A DNA stretch of 64,000 nt, from the NCBI RefSeq assembly GCF_002968835.1, contig NZ_PKQK01000002.1:496001-560000 (forward strand), written 5' to 3'. The notes under the pieces are model-generated. The model was not told where the DNA came from, made no database searches, and saw only the letters and a list, made by a program, of their open reading frames with translations. This document shows positions 1-8,666 of this stretch, one piece after another. The position numbers and the translations under genes are program-made. The stretch comes from Paenibacillus sp. PCH8. GTDB lineage: Bacteria; Bacillota; Bacilli; Paenibacillales; Paenibacillaceae. How positions within the stretch are numbered: the first letter of the stretch is position 1; the number at the start of each line of letters is the position of its first letter.

Positions 1-708
1 AAGTGTCGTTCATATGAAGCGGTTCGAAAATATGTTGATTGACATACTCATAATAAGGTTGGCCACTTACTTCTTCCACGATGTAACCGGCTAAACCAAC
101 GCCGTAGTTCGAATAACCCACTATACTATTTGGTTTAAATATCTGTTTCGGCTCATTTTTACACAACGTTTCTCCCAATTCTAACGTTTCATTCTCGGAG
201 TAATAAAATACCTCAGCCGCTGTTTGATCTTCCCAACCCGCATTGTGATGCATCAGGTTCATTAGGATAATTGGATCATCATATTTCAGTTTTTTGAAGA
301 ATCCCTCTGGCAGATATTCCTGGATATCCATCTCCAGATCAAGTTTTCCTTGTTCGACAAGCTGCATCACACTCGTATAGACCAACAGTTTAGAGATGGA
401 AGCCCATTCAAACACAGTAGAGGTATCCGCCTTTCGCTGTTTCTCAATATCTGCGTAACCATATGCCTTATTCACAATGGTTTCACCGTCTTTGATAGCT
501 ACAACCGAAACGGCAGCCGTATACTTCTCATACGAGGCAACATAAGCATCAATCGTTTCCTCTAACTTGGATAAAGGAATTCTGAATGGTGTAGTCTCAA
601 CCTGTTCTTCAGCGTGGGCAGGTACCGCTATTGCCATAATGATAAATATGAATGATAGAACACAAGCGGTTACCTTGTTAACCGTGTGATATCCACGATT
701 CATCTGCA
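1..708 (-). CDS. Serine hydrolase, beta-lactamase / class C PBP-like family (3' end outside window)
   Basis: Partial: 236 codons are inside the window and the C-terminus lies before base 1. The ATG at 708 follows AGGAGA at good spacing. A signal peptide with a hydrophobic core ending near PAHAEE (about residues 17-33) points to export. The class C motifs are visible: SISK (S-x-x-K, catalytic Ser/Lys) preceded by FEWA, and YSN inside YSNYGVGLAGYIVE. The domain is typical of the 'beta-lactamase-related serine hydrolase' family, which includes D-alanyl-D-alanine carboxypeptidases and esterases rather than proven beta-lactamases. The substrate cannot be told from sequence. The C-terminal KTG-like motif is not in view. 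Confidence 0.85.
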
Positions 709-820
709 TTAGCTTCTCTCCTTTTATATTAAATGTTAATTACATCTCTTGTTTTCAAGTATGCGTTTTCAAAAAAGTTCACATGACTCTAAATTATTTT
801 CAAATGCAATTGCACTCCAT

Positions 821-1195
821 TCAAGAGATAGGTCGCAGAAGTTCACCTTTCCAATTAACGATGTTTATTTCTTTGTCTTTCAAAAGGCACCAATCAATGA
901 TTTCACCTATCAATTTTGGCGTGATGATCTCATCGCTCCATTTCGGTGTTAGTACTCTTCTGTATCCTATATACTCTGTTGTCCAGCCTTCAAATTCTTC
1001 TCCGATAATGACTATATTTGGGGGCTTGTTTTTGATACTGTGTTGTCCCACTTCATAAGTGACGATTAACTTCTTATCCTCAGAAACGATATGTAATTTG
1101 ATTATCCCCTCATCGTCAATATCCGGTTCAACATACCAATAAAATAATCGATTGGATCGAACGATTTTACGTTTATATTTTTTTCTTACGCCCAT
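821..1195 (-). CDS. Hypothetical protein, 124 aa
   Basis: Unrecognised. The ATG at 1195 has GAGGTG seven bases upstream, which supports this start. The N-terminus is very basic (MGVRKKYKRKIVRSNR), followed by an acidic, mixed alpha/beta-looking sequence with WYVEPDIDDEG and GYRRVLTPKW. There is no signal peptide or membrane segment, so it is probably cytoplasmic. It sits between an exported hydrolase and a degraded small gene, without clear operon partners. Coding is judged from length, ribosome binding site and amino acid composition only. Confidence 0.6.
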   Translation of the reverse strand: MGVRKKYKRKIVRSNRLFYWYVEPDIDDEGIIKLHIVSEDKKLIVTYEVGQHSIKNKPPNIVIIGEEFEGWTTEYIGYRRVLTPKWSDEIITPKLIGEIIDWCLLKDKEINIVNWKGELLRPIS

Positions 1196-1235
1196 AAATC
1201 ACCTCACATATTTTCTTACCACTGTATGAAGTATT

Positions 1236-1538
1236 TCAGTCCTTCCTCAACATCTCCTCCCCTCTACCTCCAGCAATTCCATCACCAGGAAAGTGTTTTT
1301 CGAAATATAATCCTTGGCCTTCTCCCTCATTACAGTCCCATGCAATGGTATCTAAATCTTTTAATAGAGTATGTAATGTCTCTTCACTGCAGTTTACTAG
1401 TTTCATAGGGCAAGGCAAATAGATTTGTCCTCCATAATCACCCTCCATAATTACATATGCATCTGGAGTATCTACGGCTTTCTTAAAACTGTCTATAAAC
1501 TGATTGTTCGGTAGTCCATTTGCTTCATTAAGGATAAA
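1236..1538 (-). pseudogene. 5'-truncated remnant of a small unknown gene
   Basis: An open frame of about 100 codons runs from a stop at 1539-1541 to a stop near 1236. It reads well as protein: NGLPNNQFIDSFKKAV, then DAYVIMEGDYGGQIYLPCP. The first ATG (1448) falls in the middle of this coherent sequence and has no ribosome binding site, while no start codon lies near the upstream end. I read this as a gene that has lost its 5' end. Family unknown. A short real protein from 1448 cannot be excluded. Confidence 0.45.
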
Positions 1539-1555
1539 TTAGTTATTTACTTCAT

Positions 1556-2002
1556 TCATTCATTCATTCCTATGACTTGTTCAATTGCTATATTAAATTC
1601 TTTAACATTAATGTTTAAATTGATTATTCCTTCTTTATCCAGTCCTTTTGTATCTAATCTAAAATTACCTGCCACTGGTGCCGAACTATTACCATCAACT
1701 CTCTCATTTATGTCCAATTTAATGCTTCTATCAATTAATCGCTCCTGAATATCCTTACTTATGATCGGTTCAACTTTGTTTAGTATTATTGATTTATTGG
1801 TTCTATTCCGTAGATTTAAATTGTATGTTACGACTGTAATACCTGCATTTTCTTCGCTCTCTCCCAGTCCAAATGAAATTGAATTTATTATCAAACCATC
1901 TTCAACAATTTCATCCGTCTTTACACTTCTTGAAATACAACCACTTAGGGCTAGTATCATTAAAAGAAATATTAAAATCATTGAACGCTTTTGATTCTTC
2001 AA
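1556..2002 (-). CDS. Small lipoprotein of unknown function
   Basis: The TTG at 2002 is preferred over an ATG at 2026 because AAAGGAG lies eight bases before it and the protein then begins with a compact signal, MKNQKRSMILIFLLMILALS. The lipobox LALSGC predicts lipidation at Cys and anchoring to the outer face of the membrane. The mature part is about 125 residues of beta-rich sequence with no family I recognise. The C-terminus is encoded by a short ATTC tetranucleotide repeat (four units at the stop), so slippage there would alter only the last residues. Confidence 0.65.
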   Translation of the reverse strand: MKNQKRSMILIFLLMILALSGCISRSVKTDEIVEDGLIINSISFGLGESEENAGITVVTYNLNLRNRTNKSIILNKVEPIISKDIQERLIDRSIKLDINERVDGNSSAPVAGNFRLDTKGLDKEGIINLNINVKEFNIAIEQVIGMNE

Positions 2003-2015
2003 TTCGGAAACTCCT

Positions 2016-2203
2016 TTAATTTTCATTCGTATTACGTCTCACTCTCATTGATGAATCTTTACAGAGATGAATCACAAAGTCTTGGTTCGAAGTATGATAT
2101 ACAACGTTACCGGGCTCTACTCGAAAAAACTATTTATTCGTATCTTGTTCTGATACGGTGCGAATTGGTCAGGGAACAGTTCTCAAACTTCTTGCCATTT
2201 CAT
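2016..2203 (-). pseudogene. Degraded small gene (MKWQEV... family), internally deleted
   Basis: The ATG at 2203 follows AGGAGAT and begins MKWQEV, then a stop, ELFPDQF, then PIRTVSEQDTNK, a stop, FFRVEPGNVVYHTSN and MRVRRN before the last stop. This resembles a small Firmicute protein family with N-terminal MKW-x-EVR-x-LFPDQFV. Compared with the second remnant at 20049-20260, about 25 residues are missing between ELFPDQF and PIRTV. Two in-frame stops show it is dead. It ends just before the lipoprotein start. Confidence 0.6.
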
Positions 2204-2306
2204 GTGTTCTATCTCCTGATTTTTATCGTTCCGGTATATATGTAGTCCGACGGAGTCGAATGTTGTCTGCTTATTACGCTTTGATTCATCGCTTACCATT
2301 AGGCCA

Positions 2307-2430
2307 GTGCCAGCCAGCACACGCTTGAGCCAGAACGTAAGCACGCCAGTACAGCGTGCTTCTATAGCTCTGTTTCACCGAGTCACAGATCAGCGCAGAC
2401 TGTATGGCAGTAGCGGTACATTTAGCCACC
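2307..2430 (+). repeat. Short fragment similar to the 3' end of the B12-radical SAM gene
   Basis: The stretch gccagccagcacacgct and the following 40 bases match 26420-26480 on the same strand at roughly 80 percent by eye, including AGCACACGCT, CCAGTAC and GTGCTTCT in the same order. Similarity fades after about 2400. The latter locus is the coding 3' end of the radical SAM gene at 26304-28346. The copy here is not in a long open frame. It may be a decayed duplicate or another member of a dispersed repeat. Confidence 0.5.
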
Positions 2431-2465
2431 GAAGATAAAAATCAGTATATGCGTATTATACAGAG

Positions 2466-3116
2466 TCACATTAAATCCTGAAGCAAAAGTATCGCCTGCG
2501 TCCTGTCCTCTACCCCGATTTTGCTATACAAATTACTAATATAATTCCGAGCGGTTCCCTCCGCAATACACATCATCTCAGCAACCTCCTGATTGCTGAG
2601 TCCTTGAACCAATAATCGCGCCAGTTCCTTCTCACGATAAGTTAGTTGGATGGTCTGTACTTCTCTCTTTGCCAATCCTACCTTATGATGCAGCTCCCGT
2701 GCATGTTGGGCCAGCTTGGCTGCTATCAAGGATGGGAGAATGTACTGTCCCTTCATCACATCACGAATGGATTCGATCAGCCTGTCAGCATCCATATCCT
2801 TCATCACATAACCCTGCGCTCCTTCAGCCATCCCTTCTAGAATGTAATCCGACTCCGCAAATGTCGTTAAAATAATTACTTTGATCTTTGGGTGGTTGGC
2901 TCGAATATACCGTAGCGCCTCCAGACCATTCATGACAGGCATTTGAATATCTAGCAGCATCACATCAGGCTCCAAGATAGCCGCAGATTCACAGGCCTCT
3001 TTACCGTTCTCAACAATTCCAATAACCTCCATATCTTCTTCCAATTCAAGTATAGTACGAAAGCCTTCTCGCACATACTTCTGATCATCCACTATGAGTA
3101 ATTTGATCGTAGACAC
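2466..3116 (-). CDS. NarL/FixJ-family response regulator
   Basis: A 216-residue two-domain regulator. The GTG at 3116 is chosen because GAAGGAG lies eight bases upstream and the protein then starts STIKLLIVDDQ, the normal receiver start; the longer frame to 3179 adds only 21 unrelated residues. Receiver: acidic DDQ pocket, phospho-acceptor Asp in VMLLDIQMPVMNG, Thr in ILTTF, Lys in YVMKD. C-terminal LuxR HTH: LTYREKELARLLVQGLSNQEVAE. The natural partner is the HisKA_3 kinase at 8667-13760, with the surface-protein gene lying between the two. A terminator separates it from that upstream gene, so it is probably transcribed on its own. Confidence 0.9.
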   Translation of the reverse strand: MSTIKLLIVDDQKYVREGFRTILELEEDMEVIGIVENGKEACESAAILEPDVMLLDIQMPVMNGLEALRYIRANHPKIKVIILTTFAESDYILEGMAEGAQGYVMKDMDADRLIESIRDVMKGQYILPSLIAAKLAQHARELHHKVGLAKREVQTIQLTYREKELARLLVQGLSNQEVAEMMCIAEGTARNYISNLYSKIGVEDRTQAILLLQDLM

Positions 3117-3237
3117 AGTCCTGTCTCCTTCCACAAACGCTACAGGATCGTTCAGCATTTTCACATCGTTCTCCTCCACACATCATATCAGGTCATCCCA
3201 AGGGAATCATCCAATTTAGATAGATTGAAACTTCCCT

Positions 3238-3278
3238 CAAAAAAGCACTTCAACCCTGTCATAATGGGCTGAAGTGCT
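3238..3278 (-). terminator. Rho-independent terminator after the SLH surface protein
   Basis: Nine-base arms AGCACTTCA and TGAAGTGCT flank a 17-nt loop and are followed on the minus strand by a run of T. Confidence 0.85.
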
Positions 3279-3329
3279 ACTTTGCAACTGAACTTGTAAC
3301 TTCACTTGGATGTTACTTGATGATCATAC

Positions 3330-6300
3330 TCATTGGAAAGCGGGTTTGGTCTCCGGCAAGAGCTGCAGAATATTCATCAGCAATTGTAACACCTGAGCAC
3401 GGGTAGCCTGTCCCTGCGGATCAAACTGCCCATCTCCATCACCCTTTACCACCCCTGCTTCCACGAACGCTGTAATCGCAGATTGTGCATAACTGGATGC
3501 CTTATCCAAATCGTTCATATTTTGACTTGCTTGAGTACGAGGCAATTGCTCGATATCCACCAGTCGAGACAGCATAACCACCATCTGTTCCCGGCTAACC
3601 GGTTGATTCGGTCGGAATTCACCTGTGCCATAGCCCCCGATAATTCCTGCACTTGCGAAAGCCTGTATAGCATCTTGCGCCCAATGTACTTGCGTATCCT
3701 TAAAGCTCACTTGCTCTCCATCAGGTTCCACATCGAATAGCCTCGACAGCAGCGTTACGAATTCAGCGCGAGTCGTTGCCTTATTCGGATGAAATGTGCC
3801 GTCCGAGTAACCCGAAATCAGCTGATGTTCTACAAACCACGAGATGGCTTCCTTACCCCAATGACTACTCACATCCGAGAAGAGATCATTCTCCGTCGTT
3901 GCCGATGTCTGCAGACGGATAAGCAACGATGTTAGGGATACCTTCGGTTGTAGCATCGCCTTCGTAGTAGTGGCTGTATCGGTATTTCCTGCCGGAACTT
4001 CATTTACCAGAGGAGCTTCATTTGCTGCCGGGCTTGTGGTACTCACAGGGCTACCTGAAACATTTCCCAACTCACCTGAACTGCTACCTGAATTATTGCC
4101 AGAGCTATTGCCCGGATTACTGCCAGATCCAGGCACAGAAGATGTTGATATCCACTTCGCATATAACGTCAGATCACGGGTTACTGGAGAACTGAAATTG
4201 TAGGCTTGCGTCAGATTCTCATCCGTGTACCAACCTAGAAAACCGTAGCCTGTACGCGTCGGCGCTAATGGCTCGCTGAACGTTTCATTGTCCCTTACTT
4301 TTTGACTCCCGACTGGCAAGCCTCCATTACTCTCGAAGCTCAGTTTATATACCCGTTCGATACTCATCACCGTAGCCTTTGATTCATTCCCTACATCCAC
4401 ATATGCCACATACGGTGTACCACTGGCATCCAGCGCCAGCGAAGTATAATCTGCTTTGTCTGCGGAAAAACCAGCATTCCCTACATCGCTCCAGGTTCCG
4501 TTCTCATATTTTTTTACCGTAACTTTAAACCGTGTCGCTAAATCCGAATACGCCACATACGGCGTACCGTTTCCATCCAGTGCGAGCGAAAGATAAGCCG
4601 GTGAATATGCGGAAAAACCGGCATTTCCTACATCGCTCCATGCTCCATTCTCATATTTCTTTACCGTAGCTTTAAAATCTTTCGCTCCATCCGAATACGC
4701 TACATACGGTGTACCACTTCCATCCAGTACCAGCGAAGTTTCAGTCGCTGCGGCTGCGGAAATGCCAGCACCTCCTACATCGCTCCATGTTCCGTTCTCA
4801 TACTTCTTCACCGTAGCTTTTTGAAGGTTCATATCTAAATACGTCACATATGGCGTACCACTTTCATCCAGTGCCAGGGAAGTGAAATACGCTATACCCT
4901 CAGAAAAACCAACATTCCCTATGGCAATCCATGCTCCGTTCTCATACTTCTTCACCGTGGCTTTAGCACCATTCGCGTTATCCATATATGCCACATACGG
5001 CGTACCATTTCCATCCAGCTCCAGGGAAGTGTAATTCGCTACATCTTCCGAAAAGCCAGCATTCCCCACATCGCTCCATGCTCCGTTCTCATACTTCATG
5101 ACCGTAGCTTTAAAATCTTCCGCTCCATCCGAATACGCCACATACGGTGTACCATTTCTATCCAGTTCCAGTGAAATGTATGCTACGGCGCCTCCGGAAA
5201 AGCCAGCATTCCCTACATCGTTCCATGTTCCGTTCTCATACTTCTTTACCGTAGCTTTATTACTATTAGTTACATCCCTATACGCCACATACGGAGTACC
5301 ATTTCTATCGATCACCAGTGAAGTGTACTTCACTTCACCTGTGGAAAAGCCAGCACTCCCTACATCTACCCACTCCATTTCGGCAGCATGCCCATTTCCC
5401 TCCCACTTCGCATACAACCTCAGGTCACGGGTTACTAAAGTCGCAAAGGAGTAGGCTTGCGTCAACACCTCATCCGTATACCAGCCTGCGAAGGCATAGT
5501 CCTTACGCATTGGCGCTGACGGCTCGCTAACCGTTTCATTATTCCTCACTTTTACACTATTAACCGCTGTGCCCCCGTTACTCTCGAAGCTCACCGTATA
5601 GTCATTTCCCTCCCATTTCGCATACAACCTCAGGTCACTAGTTACGGGTGATGTGAAGTCGTAGGTTTGCGTCAGCTCATCATCTGTATACCAGCCTGCA
5701 AAAGCATAACCTGTACGCGTCGGTGTTACTGGCTCGCTGGCCGCTTCATTCATTCTCACCTTTGTACTACTGACCGCTGTGCCTCCGTTACTCTCAAAGC
5801 TCAATGTATTCACCCGTTCATAACGCATCACCGTAATTCTATTCTCATTCCCGCCATCCCGATACGCTACATACGGTGTACCACTGCCATCCAGCGCCAG
5901 AGAAGGTACATGCCCTACACCTGGAGTAAATCCAGCTCCCCCTACAGGTGTCCATTCGCCTTGTTCATACTTCATTACGGTGGCGCGACTACCATTCGCC
6001 GCATCCCTATACGCCACATACGGTGTACCACTACCATCCAGAGCTAGCGAAGGTGCGGCCGCTGTACCTGGAGTAAAACTCGCGCCCCCTACAGCTCTCC
6101 ATACGCCTTGATTATACTTCATCACCGTAGCTTTCATGCTGCTTCCATCCTGATATGACACATACGGCGTACCGTTTCCATCGAGTACCAGCGAAGGATC
6201 AATCGCCCTACTTGCAGAAAAACCAGCATTCCCTACAAGTACCCACTCGCCTTGATCATACTTCATCACGGTGGCTTTATTACCAACACCAAAATCGGAA

Positions 6301-8438
6301 TACACTACATACAGCGTACCCCTGTCATCCAGGGCTATCGAAGGTGTATTGGCATTACTTGCAGAAAAACCAGCAGTCCCCACAGATGTCCATGCGCCTT
6401 GTTCAAATTTCATCACCGTGGCGTGATTATCACTCGCTAAATCCCTATACGCCACATATGGCGTACCGCTGCGATCTAGCACCAACGTAGTCCTATTCGC
6501 TGTACTTGCAGAAAAACCAGCATCCCCTACAGGTGTCCATACGCCCTGATCATACTTCATCACCGTAGCTCTATTATTGTTCCCGCCATCCACATACGCT
6601 ACATACGGCGTATCACTTCCATCCAGCGCCAAAGAAATCGTATCCGCTGGACCTGCGGAGAAGCCAGCACTCCCTACAACGGTCCATGCGCCTTGTACAT
6701 ACTTCATCACCGTAGCCTTATTGCCATTCGCTACATCTCTATACGCCACATATGGCGTACCGTGGCTATCCAGCTGCAGCTTCAGAGGAGTCCTCCCCGC
6801 ATCATTTGCAGTAAAACCGGGACTCCCTACATTTACCCATTCCCTTGTAGCATTATCCGCATTTCCTTCCCACTTCGCGTAAAGCGTCAGGTCACTCGTG
6901 ACCGGAGAAGAAAAAACGTAGGCTTGCGTCAGCCTTTCATCTACGTACCAACCTGCGAAGGAATAGCTGGATCTTGTCGGGGGGAGTGGCTCGCTGACCA
7001 CCTCGTTATCCTGAACCACTTTACTCTCCAACAAGGTTCCTCCATTGCTCTCATACCTTACCGTGTGGTACACTTCCCATTTCGCAAACAACGTCAGGTC
7101 ACTGATTACGGGTGATGTGAAATCGTAGGATTGCGTCAATCCCTCATCTGTGTACCAATCTACAAAATTGTAGCCTGAACGCGTCGGCGCTAATGGCTCG
7201 CTGACCGTTCCATTAACTCTCACCTTTTGACTCTCGACTGCCAAGCCACCATTACTCTCGAAGCTCAGTGTGTACACCCGTTCGATACTCATCACCGTAG
7301 CCTTTGATTCATTCTCTACATCCGCATATGCCACATACGGTGTACCACTGGCATCAATCGCCAGCGAAGTATAATCTGCTTTGCCTGCGGAAAAACCAGC
7401 ATTCCCTACATCGCTCCAGGTTCCGTTCTCATATTTTTTTACCGTAACTTTAAACCGTTGCTCTAAATCCGAATACGCCACATACGGCGTACCATTTCCA
7501 TCCAGTGCGAGCGAAAGATAAGCCGGTGAATACGCGGAAAAACCGGCATTTCCTACATCGCTCCATGCTCCATTCTCATATTTCTTTACCGTAGCTTTAA
7601 AATCTTCGGCTCCATCCGAATACGCTACATACGGTGTACCACTTCCATCCAGTACCAGCGAAGTTTGAGTCGCTGTGGCTGCGGAAATGCCAGCACCTCC
7701 TACATCGTTCCATGTTCCGTTCTCATACTTCTTCACCGTAGCTTTTCCAAGGCTTAAATCTAAATACGTCACATATGGCGTACCACTTTCATCCAGTGCC
7801 AGGGAAGTGAAATACGCTATACCCTCAGAAAAACCAACATTCCCTATGGCAATCCATGCTCCGTTCTCATACTTCTTCACCGTGGCTTTATCACCATTCG
7901 CTCTATCCATATATGCCACATACGGCGTACCATTTCCATCCAGCTCCAGGGAAGTGTAATTCGCTACATCTTCCGAAAAGCCAGCATTCCCCACATCGCT
8001 CCATGCTCCGTTCTCATATTTCATTACCGTAGCTTTAGAACCTTGCACTTCATCCGAATACGCCACATACGGTGTACCATTTACATCCAGCTTCAGTGAA
8101 GTGTAACCTGCGGCGCCTTCGGAAAAGCCAGCATTCCCTACATCGATCCATGTTCCGTTCTCATACTTCTTTACCGTAGCTTTATTACTATTACTCACAT
8201 CCGTATACGCCATATACGGCGCACCACTTCTATCGATCACCAGTGAAGTGTTCTTCACTTCACCTGTGGACAAGCCCGCATTCCCTACATCTACCCACTC
8301 CATTGCCGCAGCATACGCTCTTCCATCCTGCATATTCCAGAGAGGTACGCCTCCCACTGTCAGCAAGATTGCCAATAACATAGCTACTGCTCTTCGAGCC
8401 CATCCTTTATTCTTGTCCACTTTCTTCATCCTGTTCAT
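3330..8438 (-). CDS. Giant S-layer-anchored surface protein: three seven-repeat blocks, five InlB-B-type repeats, three SLH motifs
   Basis: 1702 residues. The ATG at 8438 has AGGAG five bases upstream. A signal peptide (about 1-43, ending near AYAAA) is followed by three blocks of exactly seven repeats of about 49 residues, consensus DVGNAGFS...SLALDGSGTPYVAYSD...KATVKKYENGAW (about 47-390, 530-880 and 1015-1360). Seven such sheet-like repeats per block suggests three seven-bladed beta-propellers (inference). Each block is followed by one or two Listeria-Bacteroides (InlB B / Flg_new) repeats with FESNGG...GYxFxGWYTD...LYAKW. A Gly/Ser/Asn-rich linker precedes three SLH motifs (about 1525-1700: ISGYSDGTFHPNKATTRAE, IGGYGTGEFRPN, VKGDGDGQFDPQ), which bind pyruvylated cell-wall polymer. 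Blocks 1 and 3 are nearly identical at DNA level. Ligand unknown. Confidence 0.92.
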   Translation of the reverse strand: MNRMKKVDKNKGWARRAVAMLLAILLTVGGVPLWNMQDGRAYAAAMEWVDVGNAGLSTGEVKNTSLVIDRSGAPYMAYTDVSNSNKATVKKYENGTWIDVGNAGFSEGAAGYTSLKLDVNGTPYVAYSDEVQGSKATVMKYENGAWSDVGNAGFSEDVANYTSLELDGNGTPYVAYMDRANGDKATVKKYENGAWIAIGNVGFSEGIAYFTSLALDESGTPYVTYLDLSLGKATVKKYENGTWNDVGGAGISAATATQTSLVLDGSGTPYVAYSDGAEDFKATVKKYENGAWSDVGNAGFSAYSPAYLSLALDGNGTPYVAYSDLEQRFKVTVKKYENGTWSDVGNAGFSAGKADYTSLAIDASGTPYVAYADVENESKATVMSIERVYTLSFESNGGLAVESQKVRVNGTVSEPLAPTRSGYNFVDWYTDEGLTQSYDFTSPVISDLTLFAKWEVYHTVRYESNGGTLLESKVVQDNEVVSEPLPPTRSSYSFAGWYVDERLTQAYVFSSPVTSDLTLYAKWEGNADNATREWVNVGSPGFTANDAGRTPLKLQLDSHGTPYVAYRDVANGNKATVMKYVQGAWTVVGSAGFSAGPADTISLALDGSDTPYVAYVDGGNNNRATVMKYDQGVWTPVGDAGFSASTANRTTLVLDRSGTPYVAYRDLASDNHATVMKFEQGAWTSVGTAGFSASNANTPSIALDDRGTLYVVYSDFGVGNKATVMKYDQGEWVLVGNAGFSASRAIDPSLVLDGNGTPYVSYQDGSSMKATVMKYNQGVWRAVGGASFTPGTAAAPSLALDGSGTPYVAYRDAANGSRATVMKYEQGEWTPVGGAGFTPGVGHVPSLALDGSGTPYVAYRDGGNENRITVMRYERVNTLSFESNGGTAVSSTKVRMNEAASEPVTPTRTGYAFAGWYTDDELTQTYDFTSPVTSDLRLYAKWEGNDYTVSFESNGGTAVNSVKVRNNETVSEPSAPMRKDYAFAGWYTDEVLTQAYSFATLVTRDLRLYAKWEGNGHAAEMEWVDVGSAGFSTGEVKYTSLVIDRNGTPYVAYRDVTNSNKATVKKYENGTWNDVGNAGFSGGAVAYISLELDRNGTPYVAYSDGAEDFKATVMKYENGAWSDVGNAGFSEDVANYTSLELDGNGTPYVAYMDNANGAKATVKKYENGAWIAIGNVGFSEGIAYFTSLALDESGTPYVTYLDMNLQKATVKKYENGTWSDVGGAGISAAAATETSLVLDGSGTPYVAYSDGAKDFKATVKKYENGAWSDVGNAGFSAYSPAYLSLALDGNGTPYVAYSDLATRFKVTVKKYENGTWSDVGNAGFSADKADYTSLALDASGTPYVAYVDVGNESKATVMSIERVYKLSFESNGGLPVGSQKVRDNETFSEPLAPTRTGYGFLGWYTDENLTQAYNFSSPVTRDLTLYAKWISTSSVPGSGSNPGNSSGNNSGSSSGELGNVSGSPVSTTSPAANEAPLVNEVPAGNTDTATTTKAMLQPKVSLTSLLIRLQTSATTENDLFSDVSSHWGKEAISWFVEHQLISGYSDGTFHPNKATTRAEFVTLLSRLFDVEPDGEQVSFKDTQVHWAQDAIQAFASAGIIGGYGTGEFRPNQPVSREQMVVMLSRLVDIEQLPRTQASQNMNDLDKASSYAQSAITAFVEAGVVKGDGDGQFDPQGQATRAQVLQLLMNILQLLPETKPAFQ

Positions 8439-8591
8439 ACCCTCTCTCCTATCTTTCTGTCTATACCTATTAGTTATTCGTACACGTCCTATGACTTTTG
8501 TACTATCTCTATTTCAATATACAAACATTTTACCGTCCAAAATAGTGACTGCTGTCATCAATTTGTCACATGACATTTTTCTATTTTTTAC

Positions 8592-8634
8592 AAAAAAAAA
8601 AAGCAACACACGGATAATCATCCTAAGTGCTGCC
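8592..8634 (-). terminator. Rho-independent terminator after the giant sensor kinase
   Basis: Arms GCAGCAC and GTGTTGC (one G-T pair) are followed on the minus strand by 12 T. It separates the kinase gene from the surface-protein gene. Confidence 0.8.
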
Positions 8635-8666
8635 TATCGTTCGTTGTTCTTTTTGTCCATAGTGCT

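Noticed and set aside
5667-6047. Plus-strand frames inside the surface-protein gene
   Set aside because: They are reflections of its repeated coding sequence on the other strand.
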